Part shown: in pieces, positions 36,679 to 48,133 of the stretch | Position numbering within the stretch: the first letter of the stretch is position 1 | Layout: every line of letters begins with the position of its first letter | From: Citrobacter gillenii | GTDB taxonomy: Bacteria; Pseudomonadota; Gammaproteobacteria; Enterobacterales; Enterobacteriaceae | Length of the DNA stretch: 64,000 bases | Assembly: GCF_013337685.1 (NCBI RefSeq) | Contig: NZ_SUQN01000004.1 | Span: 1-64,000 of the forward strand | Direction: 5' to 3' | The notes under the pieces: model-generated | Told to the model about the DNA's origin: nothing | Databases searched by the model: none | What the model saw: the letters and a program-made list of their open reading frames with translations, nothing else | Translations under genes and position numbers: made by a program

Positions 36679-37539
36679 ATGAAGAATATCCTCGCCATCC
36701 AGTCCCACGTTGTTTTTGGTCATGCGGGCAACAGTGCAGCAGAATTTCCGATGCGCCGTCTTGGCGCCAACGTCTGGCCTCTTAATACCGTTCAGTTCTC
36801 TAACCATACCCAATACGGCAAATGGACCGGCTGTGTGATGCCGCCCAGCCACCTGACCGAAATTGTCCAGGGTATTGCCGATATCGATAAACTTAAAACT
36901 TGTGATGCTGTGCTGAGCGGCTACCTCGGTTCAGCAGAGCAGGGCGAACATATTCTGGGAATTGTCCGTCAGGTAAAGTCGGCTAATCCACAGGCGAAGT
37001 ATTTCTGCGACCCCGTGATGGGACATCCGGAAAAAGGCTGTATTGTCGCACCGGGCGTCGCCGAGTTTCACGTGCGCCACGCGTTGCCGGCCAGCGATAT
37101 TATCGCGCCTAATTTGGTAGAGCTTGAGATCCTTTGCGAGCACGCGGTGACCAACGTGGATGAAGCGGTATTAGCGGCGCGTGAGCTGATTGCTCAAGGG
37201 CCTGAGGTGGTGCTGGTGAAACATCTTGCTCGCGCAGGGATGAGTCCCGACCGTTTCGAGATGCTGCTGGTCACCGCTGAGCAGGCGTGGCATATCAGTC
37301 GTCCGCTGGTGGATTTTGGTGCGCGTCAGCCTGTGGGTGTGGGTGATGTGACCAGCGGTTTGCTACTGGTAAAACTGTTACAGGGCGCGACGGTGCAGCA
37401 GGCGCTTGAGCATGTAACGGCGGCGGTGTATGAGATTATGATTGCGACCAAAGAGATGCATGAGTATGAACTGCAGGTCGTTGCTGCACAGGATCGCATT
37501 GCAAAACCAGAACACTATTTTAGCGCTACGCAGCTGTAA
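36679..37539 (+). CDS. pdxY: pyridoxal kinase PdxY
   Basis: A 286-residue ribokinase-family enzyme phosphorylating pyridoxal in B6 salvage. N-terminal [21 protein letters not shown] binds substrate; [11 protein letters not shown] and the anion-hole segment [13 protein letters not shown] with catalytic Asp complete the site. Near identical to E. coli PdxY. BIME-type repeats follow the stop codon. Confidence 0.96.
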   Translation: MKNILAIQSHVVFGHAGNSAAEFPMRRLGANVWPLNTVQFSNHTQYGKWTGCVMPPSHLTEIVQGIADIDKLKTCDAVLSGYLGSAEQGEHILGIVRQVKSANPQAKYFCDPVMGHPEKGCIVAPGVAEFHVRHALPASDIIAPNLVELEILCEHAVTNVDEAVLAARELIAQGPEVVLVKHLARAGMSPDRFEMLLVTAEQAWHISRPLVDFGARQPVGVGDVTSGLLLVKLLQGATVQQALEHVTAAVYEIMIATKEMHEYELQVVAAQDRIAKPEHYFSATQL

Positions 37540-37544
37540 TCAAT

Positions 37545-37618
37545 GCCCGATGGCGCTCACGCTTATCGGGCTTACGTTTGTTTGGCTGTAGGCCGGGTGA
37601 GCATGCGCCACCCGGCAA
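37545..37618. repeat. REP/BIME element
   Basis: Two REP-like inverted repeats in opposite orientation: GCCCGATGGCGCTCACGCTT with ATCGGGC, and GTAGGCCGGGTGAGCATGCG with CCACCCGGC. They lie between convergent pdxY and gstA, the usual place for such elements. Confidence 0.8.
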
Positions 37619-37624
37619 CAACCA

Positions 37625-38230
37625 TTAATTTAACCCTTCTGCCTTAAGCGCCGCTGCCACTGCCGGGCGCTCAGCCATCCGCGCCATATAGGCTTCGATA
37701 TGGCTTAATCCTGCCATATTCAATTTCACGGCATACGCCCAACGCAGTACGGTGAACAGATAAGCATCTGCAATGGAAAAACGCTGGCCGCAGATCCACG
37801 GGTTGTCCTGCAGTGAATCGTTCACATACTGCATTTTTTTCTCCAGCAGTGCGCGTACGGTCGGCTTGTACTCTTCCGGCGTATCGGGACGGAATAATGG
37901 CGTAAAGCCTTTATGCAGTTCTGTCGCAATATAGTTAAGCCACTCCAGCGTTTTGTAACGCGAGAGGCTGCTGGTTGGGGCAAGAAGCTGGCGATCGGGT
38001 ACCGAATCGGCCAGGTACTGCATGATGGCCACGCCTTCGGTTAGTAGCGTACCATCGTCCAGCAGCAGAGCAGGAACTTGTCCCTTTGGGTTTACCGCGA
38101 AAAAATCATCGCCGTTTTCCAGGCGTTTCTTCATCAGATCAACACCATCAAGGGTGAAATCTTTACCGCTTTCGCGAAGCGTGATGTGCGAAGCGAGAGA
38201 ACACGCGCCCGGTTTGTAGAACAGTTTCAT
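37625..38230 (-). CDS. gstA: glutathione S-transferase
   Basis: A 201-residue beta-class GST conjugating glutathione to electrophiles. [15 protein letters not shown] carries the class-typical Cys10, and the thioredoxin-fold half ends with [13 protein letters not shown]; an all-helical C-terminal domain follows. Length equals E. coli GstA. GGAGTT precedes the start. Located downstream of dtpA on the same strand but separated by a terminator. Confidence 0.95.
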   Translation of the reverse strand: MKLFYKPGACSLASHITLRESGKDFTLDGVDLMKKRLENGDDFFAVNPKGQVPALLLDDGTLLTEGVAIMQYLADSVPDRQLLAPTSSLSRYKTLEWLNYIATELHKGFTPLFRPDTPEEYKPTVRALLEKKMQYVNDSLQDNPWICGQRFSIADAYLFTVLRWAYAVKLNMAGLSHIEAYMARMAERPAVAAALKAEGLN

Positions 38231-38279
38231 CGGTAACTCCTTTTGGCTGAGGTATATCGTATGGTAGTGCGACCTCAGC

Positions 38280-38311
38280 CAAAAAAAAAGCCGCTAACAT
38301 CAGTTAGCGGC
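38280..38311 (-). terminator. terminator after dtpA
   Basis: GCCGCTAAC and GTTAGCGGC form a 9-bp stem with a 4-base loop followed on the minus strand by an uninterrupted run of nine T. Confidence 0.9.
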
Positions 38312-38334
38312 CTGAAAAGAAGTTTCCCTGAGAA

Positions 38335-39840
38335 TTACGCTGTTGCGGTCTTAGAGGCTTTCTCGCTGACATCATCGTCCTGAGTCATACGGTTCAGCTT
38401 CGGTGCTGTCAGCAGCATCAGAACAGCGATAACTGCCGTTGCAATACCGATTTGCAGGAACACACGGCCATAGACTTCCAGAGACATCAGTGGGTCGGTC
38501 ACATTCTCCGGTACAGCCATCATGTTAGCAACATAGCCACCGATGATGTTTGCACCGGCAGTGGTCAGGAACCAGCTACCCATGATGAAGCCCATCAGAC
38601 GCTGTGGTACCAACTGCGCAACCATTGCCAGACCCAGACCAGAGATCATCAGTTCACCGATACTCTGCAGACCGTAGCAAATGATCAGCCAGTTAACGGA
38701 AACGATACCCGCATCGGTGGCAAATTTCGCACCCAGCGGCAGGATCAGGAACGCACCGGAACACAGCACCATACCGATAGCAAACTTGGTCGGCATTGGC
38801 AGTGTGTCACCCATCTTGTTATAGATAGCGGCAAGGATTGGGCTACCAATGATGATCCAGAACGGGTTCAGTGCCTGATACTGCTCAGGTTCGAACGCGA
38901 TGCCCAGAATAGAGTGCTCAACGTTACGGATTGCAAAGAAGTTCAGTGATGTCGGCATCTGGCTGTACAGCACGAAGAAGATAATCGCTTCCAGCATCAG
39001 AATGAAGGCGACGATCATTTTACGACGCGCGGCACCTTTCATGGCGAAGGCTTCTTTACCGAAGATAAACACGATACCCATAGCCACGACGCCCAGAACC
39101 ATACGTGCAATGCCCTGGTTGTGCAGTAACCATGTTGCGATAACAATCAACACCACCACGCCAACAATGGTCAGCAGCAGGTTGCGGAAGTTGATCGGCT
39201 CAAAGTCTGGTTTAGACCCGTATTGTTTAACCCAACGCTGGCAGAATGCGAAGTTTACGACGGTAATCAGCATCCCGACGACGCTCAGTGCGAACGCGGT
39301 GCTCCAGCCGTATCGTGCCGCCAGCCATGGAGTAGCAAGCATTGAGAAGAATGAACCGATGTTGACGGACATGTAGTACATAGTAAATGCACCATCAAGA
39401 CGCGGGTCATCTTTGGCATAGCAGGTAGAAAGCAGGGAGGATGGGTTCGCTTTAAACAGGCCATTACCGACCGCGATGGCCGCCATACCCATATAAACGA
39501 TACCAGCATCATGACCGGACCATGCGACCAGCGCATAACCGATAGCCAGTACAATGGCACCCAGCATAATGACACGCTTAGTACCCAGAACTTTATCACC
39601 TAACCAGCCGCCAATAGCCACCAGGCCGTAAACCAGGGCACTAAAGGAGGAGAAAAGGGTGATGGAATCCGCTTCTGACATACCCAGTTGTTTCACCAGG
39701 TAGACGGCCATAATCCCTTGCAGGCCGTAGTAGCCAAAACGTTCCCACAGCTCAATTGAGAAAATGAGATAGAACGCTTTTGGTTGTTTGAAGGCGTTTA
39801 AGCTCACGCTTTCAGTTGGTTTATTGTTTGCAGTAGACAC
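38335..39840 (-). CDS. dtpA: dipeptide/tripeptide permease A
   Basis: A 501-residue proton-dependent oligopeptide transporter (POT/PTR family) with 14 helices. The family signature is [24 protein letters not shown] near the N terminus (ExxER motif for proton coupling) and [15 protein letters not shown]. Previously tppB/ydgR; OmpR-dependent in relatives. The upstream gap is unusually long (614 bases). Confidence 0.96.
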   Translation of the reverse strand: MSTANNKPTESVSLNAFKQPKAFYLIFSIELWERFGYYGLQGIMAVYLVKQLGMSEADSITLFSSFSALVYGLVAIGGWLGDKVLGTKRVIMLGAIVLAIGYALVAWSGHDAGIVYMGMAAIAVGNGLFKANPSSLLSTCYAKDDPRLDGAFTMYYMSVNIGSFFSMLATPWLAARYGWSTAFALSVVGMLITVVNFAFCQRWVKQYGSKPDFEPINFRNLLLTIVGVVVLIVIATWLLHNQGIARMVLGVVAMGIVFIFGKEAFAMKGAARRKMIVAFILMLEAIIFFVLYSQMPTSLNFFAIRNVEHSILGIAFEPEQYQALNPFWIIIGSPILAAIYNKMGDTLPMPTKFAIGMVLCSGAFLILPLGAKFATDAGIVSVNWLIICYGLQSIGELMISGLGLAMVAQLVPQRLMGFIMGSWFLTTAGANIIGGYVANMMAVPENVTDPLMSLEVYGRVFLQIGIATAVIAVLMLLTAPKLNRMTQDDDVSEKASKTATA

Positions 39841-40454
39841 TTTTACCTCTTTTTTTACATCCCATATCTACGGGGGTGTTCAGGTACGTGATGAGTCAAG
39901 TTCATCCGTCCGATTGTTATAGTGGGAGGGGAAACGGCAAGTAATGTTCACTATCTTGCCCCTTCAGACAAGAGGTTTGTAATACTCTGTTACATATATC
40001 CAGGATGGTGAAATCATCGGGGCAGGTAAATGTTATCTAGCGTTAAATTTCTTCAATTGAAAAATGGCAGTTTTTTTCACTGTTCAATGGGGGCGAAAAT
40101 GGCAAAGCGGCGATATGTTCTGCTATTCAGTGTTGAATCCAGTGATATAGGCCATTATCTGAAAAATACCCAGTGTAATGTTTTGTATCGAATCGACGAG
40201 AATAGGTCATCTGATTGTCATTTTAACTATAAAAATAAGAAAAATTAACATCACATTATCAATGTGATCTTGATCACGTATGAATAGAAATTTCTACTAC
40301 TAAAAAAACGATTAACCTGCTCAGGTGTTAAAGCACAAGAATATTGCATTAGATATACGCAATAGCATGGCATCATTGTCGGGGATTAAGCGATTGGAGA
40401 GTGCATAACTAATCGTTATGGTAATAAGGGGCAACGAACGTTACCCCTATTGCA
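39841..40454. other. 614-base gap between dtpA and nth
   Basis: The dtpA promoter must lie near the left side. The rest is AT-rich and contains a CRP-like palindrome at 40263-40278. A 72-codon plus-strand frame (40030-40248) has no recognisable relatives and is not supported as a gene. A transcribed small RNA near the CRP-like site cannot be excluded. Confidence 0.5.
40263..40278. promoter_or_regulatory. CRP-like palindrome
   Basis: TGTGATCTTGATCACG matches the CRP consensus TGTGA-N6-TCACA at nine of ten defined positions. It is 423 bases upstream of dtpA, too far for a simple activator site, and points to no annotated gene. Confidence 0.45.
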
Positions 40455-41090
40455 TTAGATGTCGACTTTTTCTTTGAATTCACAGAGATCCTCAATGATA
40501 CAGGAGCCGCAGCGCGGCTTCCTGGCAATGCAGGTGTAGCGACCATGAAGAATTAACCAGTGATGGCAGTCGACTTTAAATTCACTGGGAACGACTTTCA
40601 GCAGCTTTTCTTCGACCTGCTCGACGTTTTTCCCTGGGGCGAATTGTGTTCGGTTACACACCCGAAATATATGAGTATCGACAGCGATAGTGGGCCAGCC
40701 AAAGGCGGTATTGAGCACCACGTTGGCGGTTTTACGCCCGACGCCAGGCAACGCTTCCAATGCTGCTCTGTCCTCCGGAACCTCGCCATTGTGCTGTTCG
40801 AGCAAGATACGGCAGGTTTTAATCACGTTCTCCGCTTTGCTGTTGAACAATCCGATGGTCTTAATATAAGACTTTACGCCGTCGACCCCAAGTTCCAGCA
40901 TCGCGGCTGGGGTGTTAGCGACAGGGTACAGTTTTGCGGTGGCTTTATTGACGCTGACATCGGTCGCCTGCGCCGAAAGCAGCACCGAAATCAGTAGCTC
41001 AAACGGCGACGTAAAATTGAGTTCGGTGGTGGGGTGCGGATTGTTACCGCGCAGGCGCGTCAGTATTTCCAGTCGTTTTGCTTTGTTCAT
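40455..41090 (-). CDS. nth: endonuclease III
   Basis: A 211-residue bifunctional DNA glycosylase/AP lyase removing oxidised pyrimidines. Helix-hairpin-helix [16 protein letters not shown] contains the catalytic Lys, [11 protein letters not shown] the catalytic Asp, and the C-terminal cluster C-x6-C-x2-C-x5-C binds [4Fe-4S]. Start codon overlaps the end of rsxE by four bases; it ends the rsx operon, as in E. coli. Confidence 0.97.
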   Translation of the reverse strand: MNKAKRLEILTRLRGNNPHPTTELNFTSPFELLISVLLSAQATDVSVNKATAKLYPVANTPAAMLELGVDGVKSYIKTIGLFNSKAENVIKTCRILLEQHNGEVPEDRAALEALPGVGRKTANVVLNTAFGWPTIAVDTHIFRVCNRTQFAPGKNVEQVEEKLLKVVPSEFKVDCHHWLILHGRYTCIARKPRCGSCIIEDLCEFKEKVDI

Positions 41091-41782
41091 GACACATTCC
41101 CTGTTTCACCCGCCGGAACGTCTGTTAACGCAGCCTGCGCGCGACGTTTCTTCATCTTCTCGTCAATAAGATACTTGATGGCCAGCATCAGCCCCAGCCC
41201 GATGAACGCACCTGGCGGCAGCATGGCTAACAGGAACGGCGTGTCTGTATGGAAAATCTCAATGCGCAGCACTTTTGCCCAGCTACCCAGCAGACCATCA
41301 GCGCCATCAAACAACGTGCCGTTGCCGATAATCTCGCGCAGTGAGCCCAGCACAAACATCGCACCGGTTGCCCCCATTCCGATGGAAAACCCATCCAGCG
41401 CGGAGAGTGCGGGGCCTTTTTTTGCCGCAAAGGCCTCGGCACGACCAACCACAATACAGTTGGTCACAATCAACGGGATGAAGATCCCCAACGACTGATA
41501 CAACCCGAAGGCGTAGGCGTTAATAAGCATCTGTACGGCACTGACTACCGACGCGATGATCATGACATAAATAGGAATACGAATCTCAGACGGCGTCCAG
41601 CGGCGCAGGGCAGAGATGGTCAGGTTGGTTAGCGTTAAAACCAGTGTGGTAGCAAGTCCCAACCCAAGGGCATTGGTTGCGGTAGAGGTGACTGCCAGCA
41701 GCGGACACATGCCAAGTAACTGTACCAGTGCGGAGTTGTTTTTCCACAATCCCTGAACAATAACGTCTTTAATTTCGCTCAT
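41087..41782 (-). CDS. rsxE: electron transport complex subunit RsxE
   Basis: A 231-residue integral subunit of the Rsx/Rnf complex with six helices, homologous to RsxA and NqrD ([38 protein letters not shown]). The complex uses electrons from NADH and ion flow; in E. coli it keeps SoxR reduced. The Cys in CPLL and TNC motifs of the A/E pair is proposed to hold an inter-subunit iron site. Overlaps nth. Confidence 0.96.
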   Translation of the reverse strand: MSEIKDVIVQGLWKNNSALVQLLGMCPLLAVTSTATNALGLGLATTLVLTLTNLTISALRRWTPSEIRIPIYVMIIASVVSAVQMLINAYAFGLYQSLGIFIPLIVTNCIVVGRAEAFAAKKGPALSALDGFSIGMGATGAMFVLGSLREIIGNGTLFDGADGLLGSWAKVLRIEIFHTDTPFLLAMLPPGAFIGLGLMLAIKYLIDEKMKKRRAQAALTDVPAGETGNVS

Positions 41783-41785
41783 GGT

Positions 41786-42406
41786 TTATTCTCCACAGGC
41801 GGGAAGTTGAGGAAGTTGTGCAGGCAATGTCTGTGCATACAGGCCCGCGCGTTTCACCGCATTGACGACTGCGCGGGGGGTGATGGTGGCACCGGTGAAC
41901 TGGTCGAAGTCACCGCCATCTTTTTTCACCGCCCAATGAGGATCGTTTTCAGCAGAGATCGTTTTGCCGCTAAAGTGCGTTATCCAGTCGGACAGTCGAA
42001 GCTCGATTTTATCGCCCAGACCTGGCGTTTCATGATGCTCCGTGACCCGCGTACCCAGCACGGTACCGTTAAAATCGACACCAACCAGCAGTTGTATCGC
42101 GCCGGAGTAGCCGTCTGGCGCGGTGGCTTCGAGGATGGCAGCGACCGGTCGCTCGTCCTGGCGGGCGATATAAACACGGTGTATCCCTTTACCCAACGCC
42201 GGAGCCGTGACCAGATAACAGCTGTCGCGCAGATTATTATTGTAGCGGTCAGTTGGCAGAACCTGATCAAACAGCGCTTTTTGCTGCAGCGTTGCCTGCT
42301 CGTCAATCGTAGACTTAGTCAGCTGATTGATTGCCGCTGTTAAGCCCGTAGAGCCAGCGGCAAAGAGTGCCAGAGTGATACCGTGTTTACGAATCGTTTT
42401 CAGCAT
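41786..42406 (-). CDS. rsxG: electron transport complex subunit RsxG
   Basis: A 206-residue subunit with one N-terminal membrane anchor and a periplasmic domain carrying covalent FMN on the Thr of [12 protein letters not shown] near residue 175. Homologous to NqrC. Sits between rsxD and rsxE with only 3- and 9-base gaps. Confidence 0.96.
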   Translation of the reverse strand: MLKTIRKHGITLALFAAGSTGLTAAINQLTKSTIDEQATLQQKALFDQVLPTDRYNNNLRDSCYLVTAPALGKGIHRVYIARQDERPVAAILEATAPDGYSGAIQLLVGVDFNGTVLGTRVTEHHETPGLGDKIELRLSDWITHFSGKTISAENDPHWAVKKDGGDFDQFTGATITPRAVVNAVKRAGLYAQTLPAQLPQLPACGE

Positions 42407-42415
42407 AGGGTGTCC

Positions 42416-43468
42416 TTAGCGATGTCCGTACACGCGAGGGCGGGTGTAATAATCAATCAACGGGACCGTGATATTTGCCAACAATACCGCAAAGGCCACG
42501 CCATCCGGATACCCACCAAAACTGCGAATCAGCCATACCAACAGACCGGCAAGTGCACCAAAAATCAGCCGACCGCGATTGGTTGTCGATGCCGTAACGG
42601 GATCGGTAAGAATAAAGAACGCACCGAGCATGGTTGCGCCAGAGAGCAGGTGCAGCTGTGGTGACGCCAGCGACTCGGAAGAGAAAAGCCAGCCTAACGT
42701 CGCACAGATAGCGAGCGACAGCAGGAAACTGACCGGAATATGCCAGCGAATAGCATTTTTCCACAATAGCATGACGCCGCCCGCCAGCCAGGCCAGGTTT
42801 ACCCACTGCCAGCCTGCTCCTGCAAGCATCCCGCTGTAAATGGGGTACTGCATAACCTGTTCTACCGTGCGTCCGGCGTGCAACGATGTCTTGAACGTAT
42901 CAAGCGGCGTCGCCTGGCTAATGCCATCGATACCCATGCGTAAGGTGTTCATATCACCGCCGCTTGAGGTATGTCCGGTAAAAATGACGTTAATGGCGTC
43001 AACAAATCCCGGTACCGTGGCCGCAATTTCATGCGGGGGAAGCCAGCTTGTCATCTGCACCGGGAAGGAGATAAGCAGAACCACATAGCCGATCATCGCC
43101 GGGTTAAACGGGTTTTGCCCGAGGCCGCCATACAGTTGCTTGGCAATGATCACGGCAAATACGGTACCCAGGACCACCATCCACCAGGGGGCCAGCGGCG
43201 GAAGGCTGACGGCAAGCAGTAGCCCGGTGAGCAAGGCAGAGTTGTCTTTTAAAATAGCGACAACCGGCTGTTTACGCAGTTTCAATACGCCTGCTTCAGC
43301 GGCAATGGCGCTGATGGCGGCGAGAAAAATCTGTACCAACGTGCCCCAACCAAAAAACCAAAGCTGAGCGGCAATCCCCGGTAACGCGGCAATTAACACC
43401 AGCAGCATAATACGCGATGTCTGGCGCTGGTTATGGGTATAGGGAGAGCTTGCGATTCTGAATACCAT
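42416..43468 (-). CDS. rsxD: electron transport complex subunit RsxD
   Basis: A 350-residue membrane subunit with about nine helices, homologous to NqrB. Covalent FMN attaches at the Thr of the [19 protein letters not shown] segment. Its start codon directly follows the rsxC stop, so translation is likely coupled. Confidence 0.96.
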   Translation of the reverse strand: MVFRIASSPYTHNQRQTSRIMLLVLIAALPGIAAQLWFFGWGTLVQIFLAAISAIAAEAGVLKLRKQPVVAILKDNSALLTGLLLAVSLPPLAPWWMVVLGTVFAVIIAKQLYGGLGQNPFNPAMIGYVVLLISFPVQMTSWLPPHEIAATVPGFVDAINVIFTGHTSSGGDMNTLRMGIDGISQATPLDTFKTSLHAGRTVEQVMQYPIYSGMLAGAGWQWVNLAWLAGGVMLLWKNAIRWHIPVSFLLSLAICATLGWLFSSESLASPQLHLLSGATMLGAFFILTDPVTASTTNRGRLIFGALAGLLVWLIRSFGGYPDGVAFAVLLANITVPLIDYYTRPRVYGHR

Positions 43469-45496
43469 TTATTCCTCGTTAACAACCTGCTGCTGGGCGG
43501 CCTTTTTAGCCTGAGCGCGTGCAATAGCGGCCGCAACGGCGGCTTTGCGTGGATCAACTGGTTCGGTGGTCTCGGCGACAACCTGCTGCTCAAGTTTGCG
43601 TGCTTTAGCACGGGCAATGGCGGCTTCTACCGCGGCTTTACGCGGGTCAACCGGCTCGGCAGTCTCGGCGATGGCCTGTTGCTGCTCAAGCTTGCGTGCT
43701 TTGGCGCGGGCAATGGCGGCTTCTACCGCGGCTTTGCGCGGGTCAACCGGTTCGGCAGTCTCGGCGACGGCCTGTTGCTGCTCAAGCTTGCGTGCTTTGG
43801 CACGGGCAATAGCGGCTTCTACCGCGGCTTTGCGCGGATCGGTATCGGTGGTGCTGTCGTTAGCAGGCACATTTTCCGCCTGTTTGGCCCGGGCCTGTGC
43901 TTTCCGTGCTTCTCTGGCGGCAATGGCTGCACTATTATCCGGTTTCTCTCCGGCCTGAATAACAATCGGTTGTAAAGCCTGTGCTTGTTTCTCTTTCACC
44001 CGTGCAAGTGCGGCAGCAATGGCATCGTTGTCCTTCGCGGCAGGCTGAACGGCGGCGCTTTTATGACGTTCAAGACGCGCGGCTTTTTCACGCTCCAGGC
44101 GTGCCTGTCTGGCTTCGAATCGTGCTTTTGCCTCTGCGGCGCGTTTTTCTTCCTGGCTTATGGCGTAAATCTCAGCTTTTTCCTGACGGAAATACTGCAC
44201 CAGCGGAATATTGCTGGGACATACCCACGCACAGGCACCGCATTCAATGCAGTCAGCGATATTGTGACCGATTGCTTTGTCGTGCTGCTGTCCTTTACTG
44301 AACCAGTAAAGCTGCTGAGGCAAGAGATCGGCCGGGCAGGCGTCGGCGCAGGCGCTACAGCGAATGCAGCCTTTTTCTTCCTGCTGTTCACTCATTTCAC
44401 TGGCAGATGGCGCCAGCAGGCAGTTGGTGATCTTCACTACGGGGACATCAAGCCAGGGGAGGGTGAAGCCCATTAGCGGGCCGCCCATGATGACCATTTG
44501 CTCTGCGGAAGGGCAAAAACCTGCGTCATCAAGCAGGTGGCGAACAGGCGTGCCTAAACGTGCCCAGACGTTGCCCGGACGGCTAACGGCTTCGCCGGTC
44601 AGCGTTACGACGCGTTCGGTGATCGGTTCCCCGTCGATCACGGCGCGTTTGATAGCATAGGCCGTACCGACGTTTTGCATCAGGACGCCGATATCCGAGG
44701 AGCGTCCACCGTGTGGGACCTGTTTTCCGGTCAGAATTTGGGTCAACTGCTTCGCGCCGCCGGAAGGATATTTGGTTGGGATAACGCGCAGGCTGATATC
44801 ATGTGAGTCCGCCAGCACCGCGCGCAGCATTGATATCGCTTGCGGTTTGTTATCTTCAATCCCCAACAGGATCTCGCGCGGTTGAAGAATGTGGGCCAGA
44901 ATGCGGATGCCTTCCACCACCTGAGCTGCACAATCCTGCATCAGGCGATCGTCAGCGGTAATGTAGGGCTCACATTCCGCAGCGTTGATGATCAATGTTT
45001 CAATTTTATCGCCGCCGCCCTGCAGTTTTACGCCAGTAGGGAAACCAGCACCGCCCAGTCCGGCAACGCCGAACTGATGAATACGGGCAATAAGCTCTTC
45101 TCGGCTGCGGGAACGATAGTCAGCCCAGCCTTCACGCTCAATCCAGCGATCTTCGCCATCAGCATCGATTATGACGCTGAGCTCGGCCAATGCTGAAGGG
45201 TGCGCAGTGGAGTGCGGAGCAATGGCCACAACGGTGCCGGAGGTTGGCGCGTGCACTGGCAGCATTTTGCCTCGTCCACGCGTCAGCGCCTGGCCGCGCA
45301 GGACGTGGTCACCGACGTTTACGCACAGCTCACCCTCAGCACCAATATGCTGTTTGAGCGGAATCACCAGACGCGGCGGCAGTGGTACTTGTCGCAGCGG
45401 CGTGCCGTTTGACTGGGCTTTCATTTCGGGCGGATGAATGCCGCCTTCGAAGTCCCAAATTTTGTTTTTTCTGAATGCAGAGAATAGCTTAAACAT
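43469..45496 (-). CDS. rsxC: electron transport complex subunit RsxC
   Basis: A 675-residue peripheral subunit binding NADH and flavin. Domains: NqrF/RnfC-like N-terminal and Rossmann regions ([13 protein letters not shown] near residue 147), SLBB, two [4Fe-4S] motifs ([16 protein letters not shown] and [15 protein letters not shown] near 375-430), then a long charged helical tail. The tail ends with tandem 31-32-residue repeats ([20 protein letters not shown]). Total length is below the E. coli protein (about 740), mainly a tail-length difference. Overlaps rsxB by eight bases. Confidence 0.95.
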   Translation of the reverse strand: MFKLFSAFRKNKIWDFEGGIHPPEMKAQSNGTPLRQVPLPPRLVIPLKQHIGAEGELCVNVGDHVLRGQALTRGRGKMLPVHAPTSGTVVAIAPHSTAHPSALAELSVIIDADGEDRWIEREGWADYRSRSREELIARIHQFGVAGLGGAGFPTGVKLQGGGDKIETLIINAAECEPYITADDRLMQDCAAQVVEGIRILAHILQPREILLGIEDNKPQAISMLRAVLADSHDISLRVIPTKYPSGGAKQLTQILTGKQVPHGGRSSDIGVLMQNVGTAYAIKRAVIDGEPITERVVTLTGEAVSRPGNVWARLGTPVRHLLDDAGFCPSAEQMVIMGGPLMGFTLPWLDVPVVKITNCLLAPSASEMSEQQEEKGCIRCSACADACPADLLPQQLYWFSKGQQHDKAIGHNIADCIECGACAWVCPSNIPLVQYFRQEKAEIYAISQEEKRAAEAKARFEARQARLEREKAARLERHKSAAVQPAAKDNDAIAAALARVKEKQAQALQPIVIQAGEKPDNSAAIAAREARKAQARAKQAENVPANDSTTDTDPRKAAVEAAIARAKARKLEQQQAVAETAEPVDPRKAAVEAAIARAKARKLEQQQAIAETAEPVDPRKAAVEAAIARAKARKLEQQVVAETTEPVDPRKAAVAAAIARAQAKKAAQQQVVNEE
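43472..43840 (-). repeat. tandem 93-96-bp repeats in the rsxC 3' end
   Basis: Three near-identical units begin at 43840, 43744 and 43648 (96, 96 and 93 bases) and a diverged fourth begins at 43555. Each encodes [20 protein letters not shown] plus a short Gln/Glu-rich spacer. Almost identical DNA between units suggests recent amplification or homogenisation. Confidence 0.9.
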
Positions 45497-46067
45497 GTTG
45501 TTCCACGGGAATGATGCGCACGGGGATAGTGTTCAAATCCCACTTCCAGCTATCAGGCGTTTCGGCAACCGGACGTAATTCAATACACTGAGTCGGGCAA
45601 GGATCAACGCACAGGTTGCATCCGGTACAGAGATCGCTCATGACTGTGTGCATCGCACGCGTCGCGCCGACGATGGCATCAACCGGGCAGGCCTGAATGC
45701 ACTTTGTACAGCCAATACAGTTATTTTCATCAATGACCGCCAGCATTCTCACCGGCGTAACGTCCTGTTCATCACCATCAATAGGCTGCGGATCGACGTT
45801 CAGCAGCGTCGCAATTTTTAGCATCACCGCTTCACCGCCGGGGGCGCAGCGATTGATTTTTTCGCCCTGACAGCCAATCGCTTCCGCATACGGGCGACAG
45901 CCAGGGTAACCGCACTGGCCACATTGACTTTGCGGAAGGATCTCATCGATTTTTTCAACGACCGGGTCGTCCTCAACGGCAAAACGTCGGGAGGCATAGC
46001 CTAAAACAGCGCCGAATGCCAGACCCAGTAGACTCACTGCAGCAACGGCAATCCAGATAGCATTCAT
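45489..46067 (-). CDS. rsxB: electron transport complex subunit RsxB
   Basis: A 192-residue ferredoxin-like subunit with an N-terminal membrane anchor, an upstream cluster motif [16 protein letters not shown], and two ferredoxin motifs [16 protein letters not shown] and [17 protein letters not shown]. Start overlaps the rsxA stop by one base (TAATG). Confidence 0.97.
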   Translation of the reverse strand: MNAIWIAVAAVSLLGLAFGAVLGYASRRFAVEDDPVVEKIDEILPQSQCGQCGYPGCRPYAEAIGCQGEKINRCAPGGEAVMLKIATLLNVDPQPIDGDEQDVTPVRMLAVIDENNCIGCTKCIQACPVDAIVGATRAMHTVMSDLCTGCNLCVDPCPTQCIELRPVAETPDSWKWDLNTIPVRIIPVEQHV

Positions 46068-46648
46068 TACAGCTTCACCAAACCACTAAAGCCCATAAAG
46101 GCCAATGACATTAAACCGGCGGTAATCAGCGCAATCGCATTACCGCGAAAAGGTGCCGGAACATCAGCCACGGCGAGGCGCTCGCGAATGGCGGCGAACA
46201 GTACCATCACCAGCGAGAAGCCGACGGCAGCGGAAAAACCGTACAGCGCCGACTGTAAAAAGTTATGACCGAGGTTGATATTCAACAACGCGACGCCCAG
46301 TACCGCACAGTTAGTGGTGATCAACGGTAAGAAGATCCCCAGCAGGCGATACAGAGCAGGACTCGTTTTGCGCACCACCATTTCGGTAAATTGCACGACC
46401 ACGGCGATGACTAAGATAAACGCCAGCGTACGCAGGTAGATGAGATCGAGCGGGATGAGGATCCAGGTGTCAATCAGCCATGCGCAAATCGATGCCAGCG
46501 TCATTACAAAGGTCGTGGCGAGGCCCATGCCTATCGCCGTTTCCAGTTTTTTGGAAACGCCCATAAACGGGCAGAGACCCAGAAACTTGACCAGTACAAA
46601 GTTATTGACCAGTACAGTTCCGACAAACAGCAGCAGGTAATCAGTCAT
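46067..46648 (-). CDS. rsxA: electron transport complex subunit RsxA
   Basis: A 193-residue membrane subunit with six helices, paralogous to RsxE ([35 protein letters not shown]). First gene of rsxABCDGE-nth. The start at 46648 ([10 protein letters not shown]) gives the E. coli length; an upstream in-frame start at 46705 is not conserved. Confidence 0.97.
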   Translation of the reverse strand: MTDYLLLFVGTVLVNNFVLVKFLGLCPFMGVSKKLETAIGMGLATTFVMTLASICAWLIDTWILIPLDLIYLRTLAFILVIAVVVQFTEMVVRKTSPALYRLLGIFLPLITTNCAVLGVALLNINLGHNFLQSALYGFSAAVGFSLVMVLFAAIRERLAVADVPAPFRGNAIALITAGLMSLAFMGFSGLVKL

Positions 46649-46724
46649 TTTTCGGCCTGAAATAAAAAAGCCGCCTATTATCTGACAATCTACAACAGGC
46701 GACAACAGGTTAACTGTAGGGTTA

Positions 46725-47165
46725 TTACGGGTTCACAAACGTCGATTTCACGCGCTGCGAACGCTTGAAATAGGGCACCAGCAATGCAGCTGCCAACAAC
46801 GGGAACAGTAGCTGGCGGACGGCAAAGGCATCCGGAACAGGTGAAAACGCAAAGGCTTTAATAGCCAGTAACACGGAGATCAGTAACCATAAAATGTAGT
46901 GCTTAGGTACACAGCGTCGGCGTTTGAAAAACGCGATAGTCAGCCACAGCGTGTAGTACCACATGGCGATAGCGGTAATAAAGGAAACGCCCCATAACAG
47001 CAAATTAGTGGCGCTTTGTTCGCCGAGCGTCTGAAACGTCTGCGGAGTTGCCAGCGCAGTTACATACAACAGGATCGCCAGCGAAGCGCTCAACAACGCC
47101 ACTAACAGCCAGGCCAGTGGACCAAGTAGCCAGCCTCCGATACGTTGTGCCGGTGTCGTCGTCAT
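46725..47165 (-). CDS. ydgK: DUF2569 membrane protein YdgK
   Basis: A 146-residue inner-membrane protein with four helices ([16 protein letters not shown], then near 55-75, 90-105 and 115-132), close to E. coli YdgK. Start at 47165 follows GGAGAAGAG. Function unknown. It precedes rsxA on the same strand by 76 bases and may share transcripts with it. Confidence 0.92.
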   Translation of the reverse strand: MTTTPAQRIGGWLLGPLAWLLVALLSASLAILLYVTALATPQTFQTLGEQSATNLLLWGVSFITAIAMWYYTLWLTIAFFKRRRCVPKHYILWLLISVLLAIKAFAFSPVPDAFAVRQLLFPLLAAALLVPYFKRSQRVKSTFVNP

Positions 47166-47256
47166 CTCTTCTCCAGATTTACGCGTGCAAACAAACATGC
47201 CATTCATTTTGGGGCGATTATTATAAAGCTTTTAACGATGAGCGCTACTTTCTTAT

Positions 47257-47472
47257 TTATTGCACATAATGCCAGACGGATTTTGGCACCTGGCCGATAT
47301 CAAACAGGCGTCCCCCAGAGATAAGCTCCGCCCGGCGGTGATCCGCCGCGCGATACATATTGATAATGTCGCGATCGTCGGTGAGCGTGTAGTTAAGATG
47401 ATCGAACAGTTTTTCCAGGCTTTCGAGGGAATTGATTTTGCGGAATTTTAATAAGTAATCCTGAACAGTCAT
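47257..47472 (-). CDS. cnu: Hha-family nucleoid modulator Cnu (YdgT)
   Basis: A 71-residue Hha/YmoA-like protein that binds H-NS and StpA and also the oriC cnb site in E. coli. The sequence is nearly that of E. coli Cnu ([20 protein letters not shown] ... [10 protein letters not shown]). It helps silence horizontally acquired AT-rich DNA. Single gene between blr and ydgK. Confidence 0.96.
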   Translation of the reverse strand: MTVQDYLLKFRKINSLESLEKLFDHLNYTLTDDRDIINMYRAADHRRAELISGGRLFDIGQVPKSVWHYVQ

Positions 47473-47757
47473 ATGTGGAGATCCATATTAAGAAAATAAC
47501 ACCAACGGAGTAGTTAATATTAAAAAATAAACAAGGTTGCACAGATAAAAACGCAGGGTGTGCAAAGATACAAATAAGAGTGTTCGTACTGATAGATACG
47601 CAGGCACGCTGAGCACCCGGTCAAAGGGTAACGCGCTTCGCTATCGCAGGCAATAAGTGCCAAGGTGGGGGACTGCACAATTCGCTATTTTTGATAGAAA
47701 TGACGCTGTTACAACCTAACCCAGCATGACTGCTGGGTTAAAAAAGGAGGCCGTGGG

Positions 47758-47892
47758 TTATTTTTTCTGCACCGCATGCACCGAAGCCGTTGGTTCTGGT
47801 GGCTGGTAGTTGTCGATATGCGTGGCAATACCTAAAAGGATGACGGAAACCGCGAGAACAATCCAACCTGTTAACTCAATAAGACGATTCAT
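47758..47892 (-). CDS. blr: small membrane protein Blr
   Basis: A 44-residue single-span inner-membrane protein starting MNRLIELTGWIVLAVSVILL and ending in a polar periplasmic tail, matching E. coli Blr (41 residues) with a slightly longer C terminus. Located between ydgJ and cnu as in E. coli. Blr associates with the divisome and affects beta-lactam sensitivity. Confidence 0.93.
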   Translation of the reverse strand: MNRLIELTGWIVLAVSVILLGIATHIDNYQPPEPTASVHAVQKK

Positions 47893-48133
47893 TACTGACG
47901 ACATTTGCTTTGATTTATCCTTAAACACAGGAGGCAAATGTTACTTATCAATAAGTAAGACGGCAAGAGCATTGGGAACGATTTCGACGACTTTTTCGCA
48001 GCAAGTTATCACTAAGTGGCATATGTTTGACTTAAGTTAAGAAACAACCTTTTCCCTGCAAAGGTTATTAAACTGTTGTGACGTTGCGATGTATGGTGTG
48101 AAATAGGTCGGTCCTGAATTGAGAGGCAATAAC

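Noticed and set aside
40030-40248. 72-codon frame in the dtpA-nth gap
   Set aside because: An internal ATG (MAKRRYVLLF) has a fair GGGCG site, but no homologue is recognised and the AT-rich C terminus looks random.
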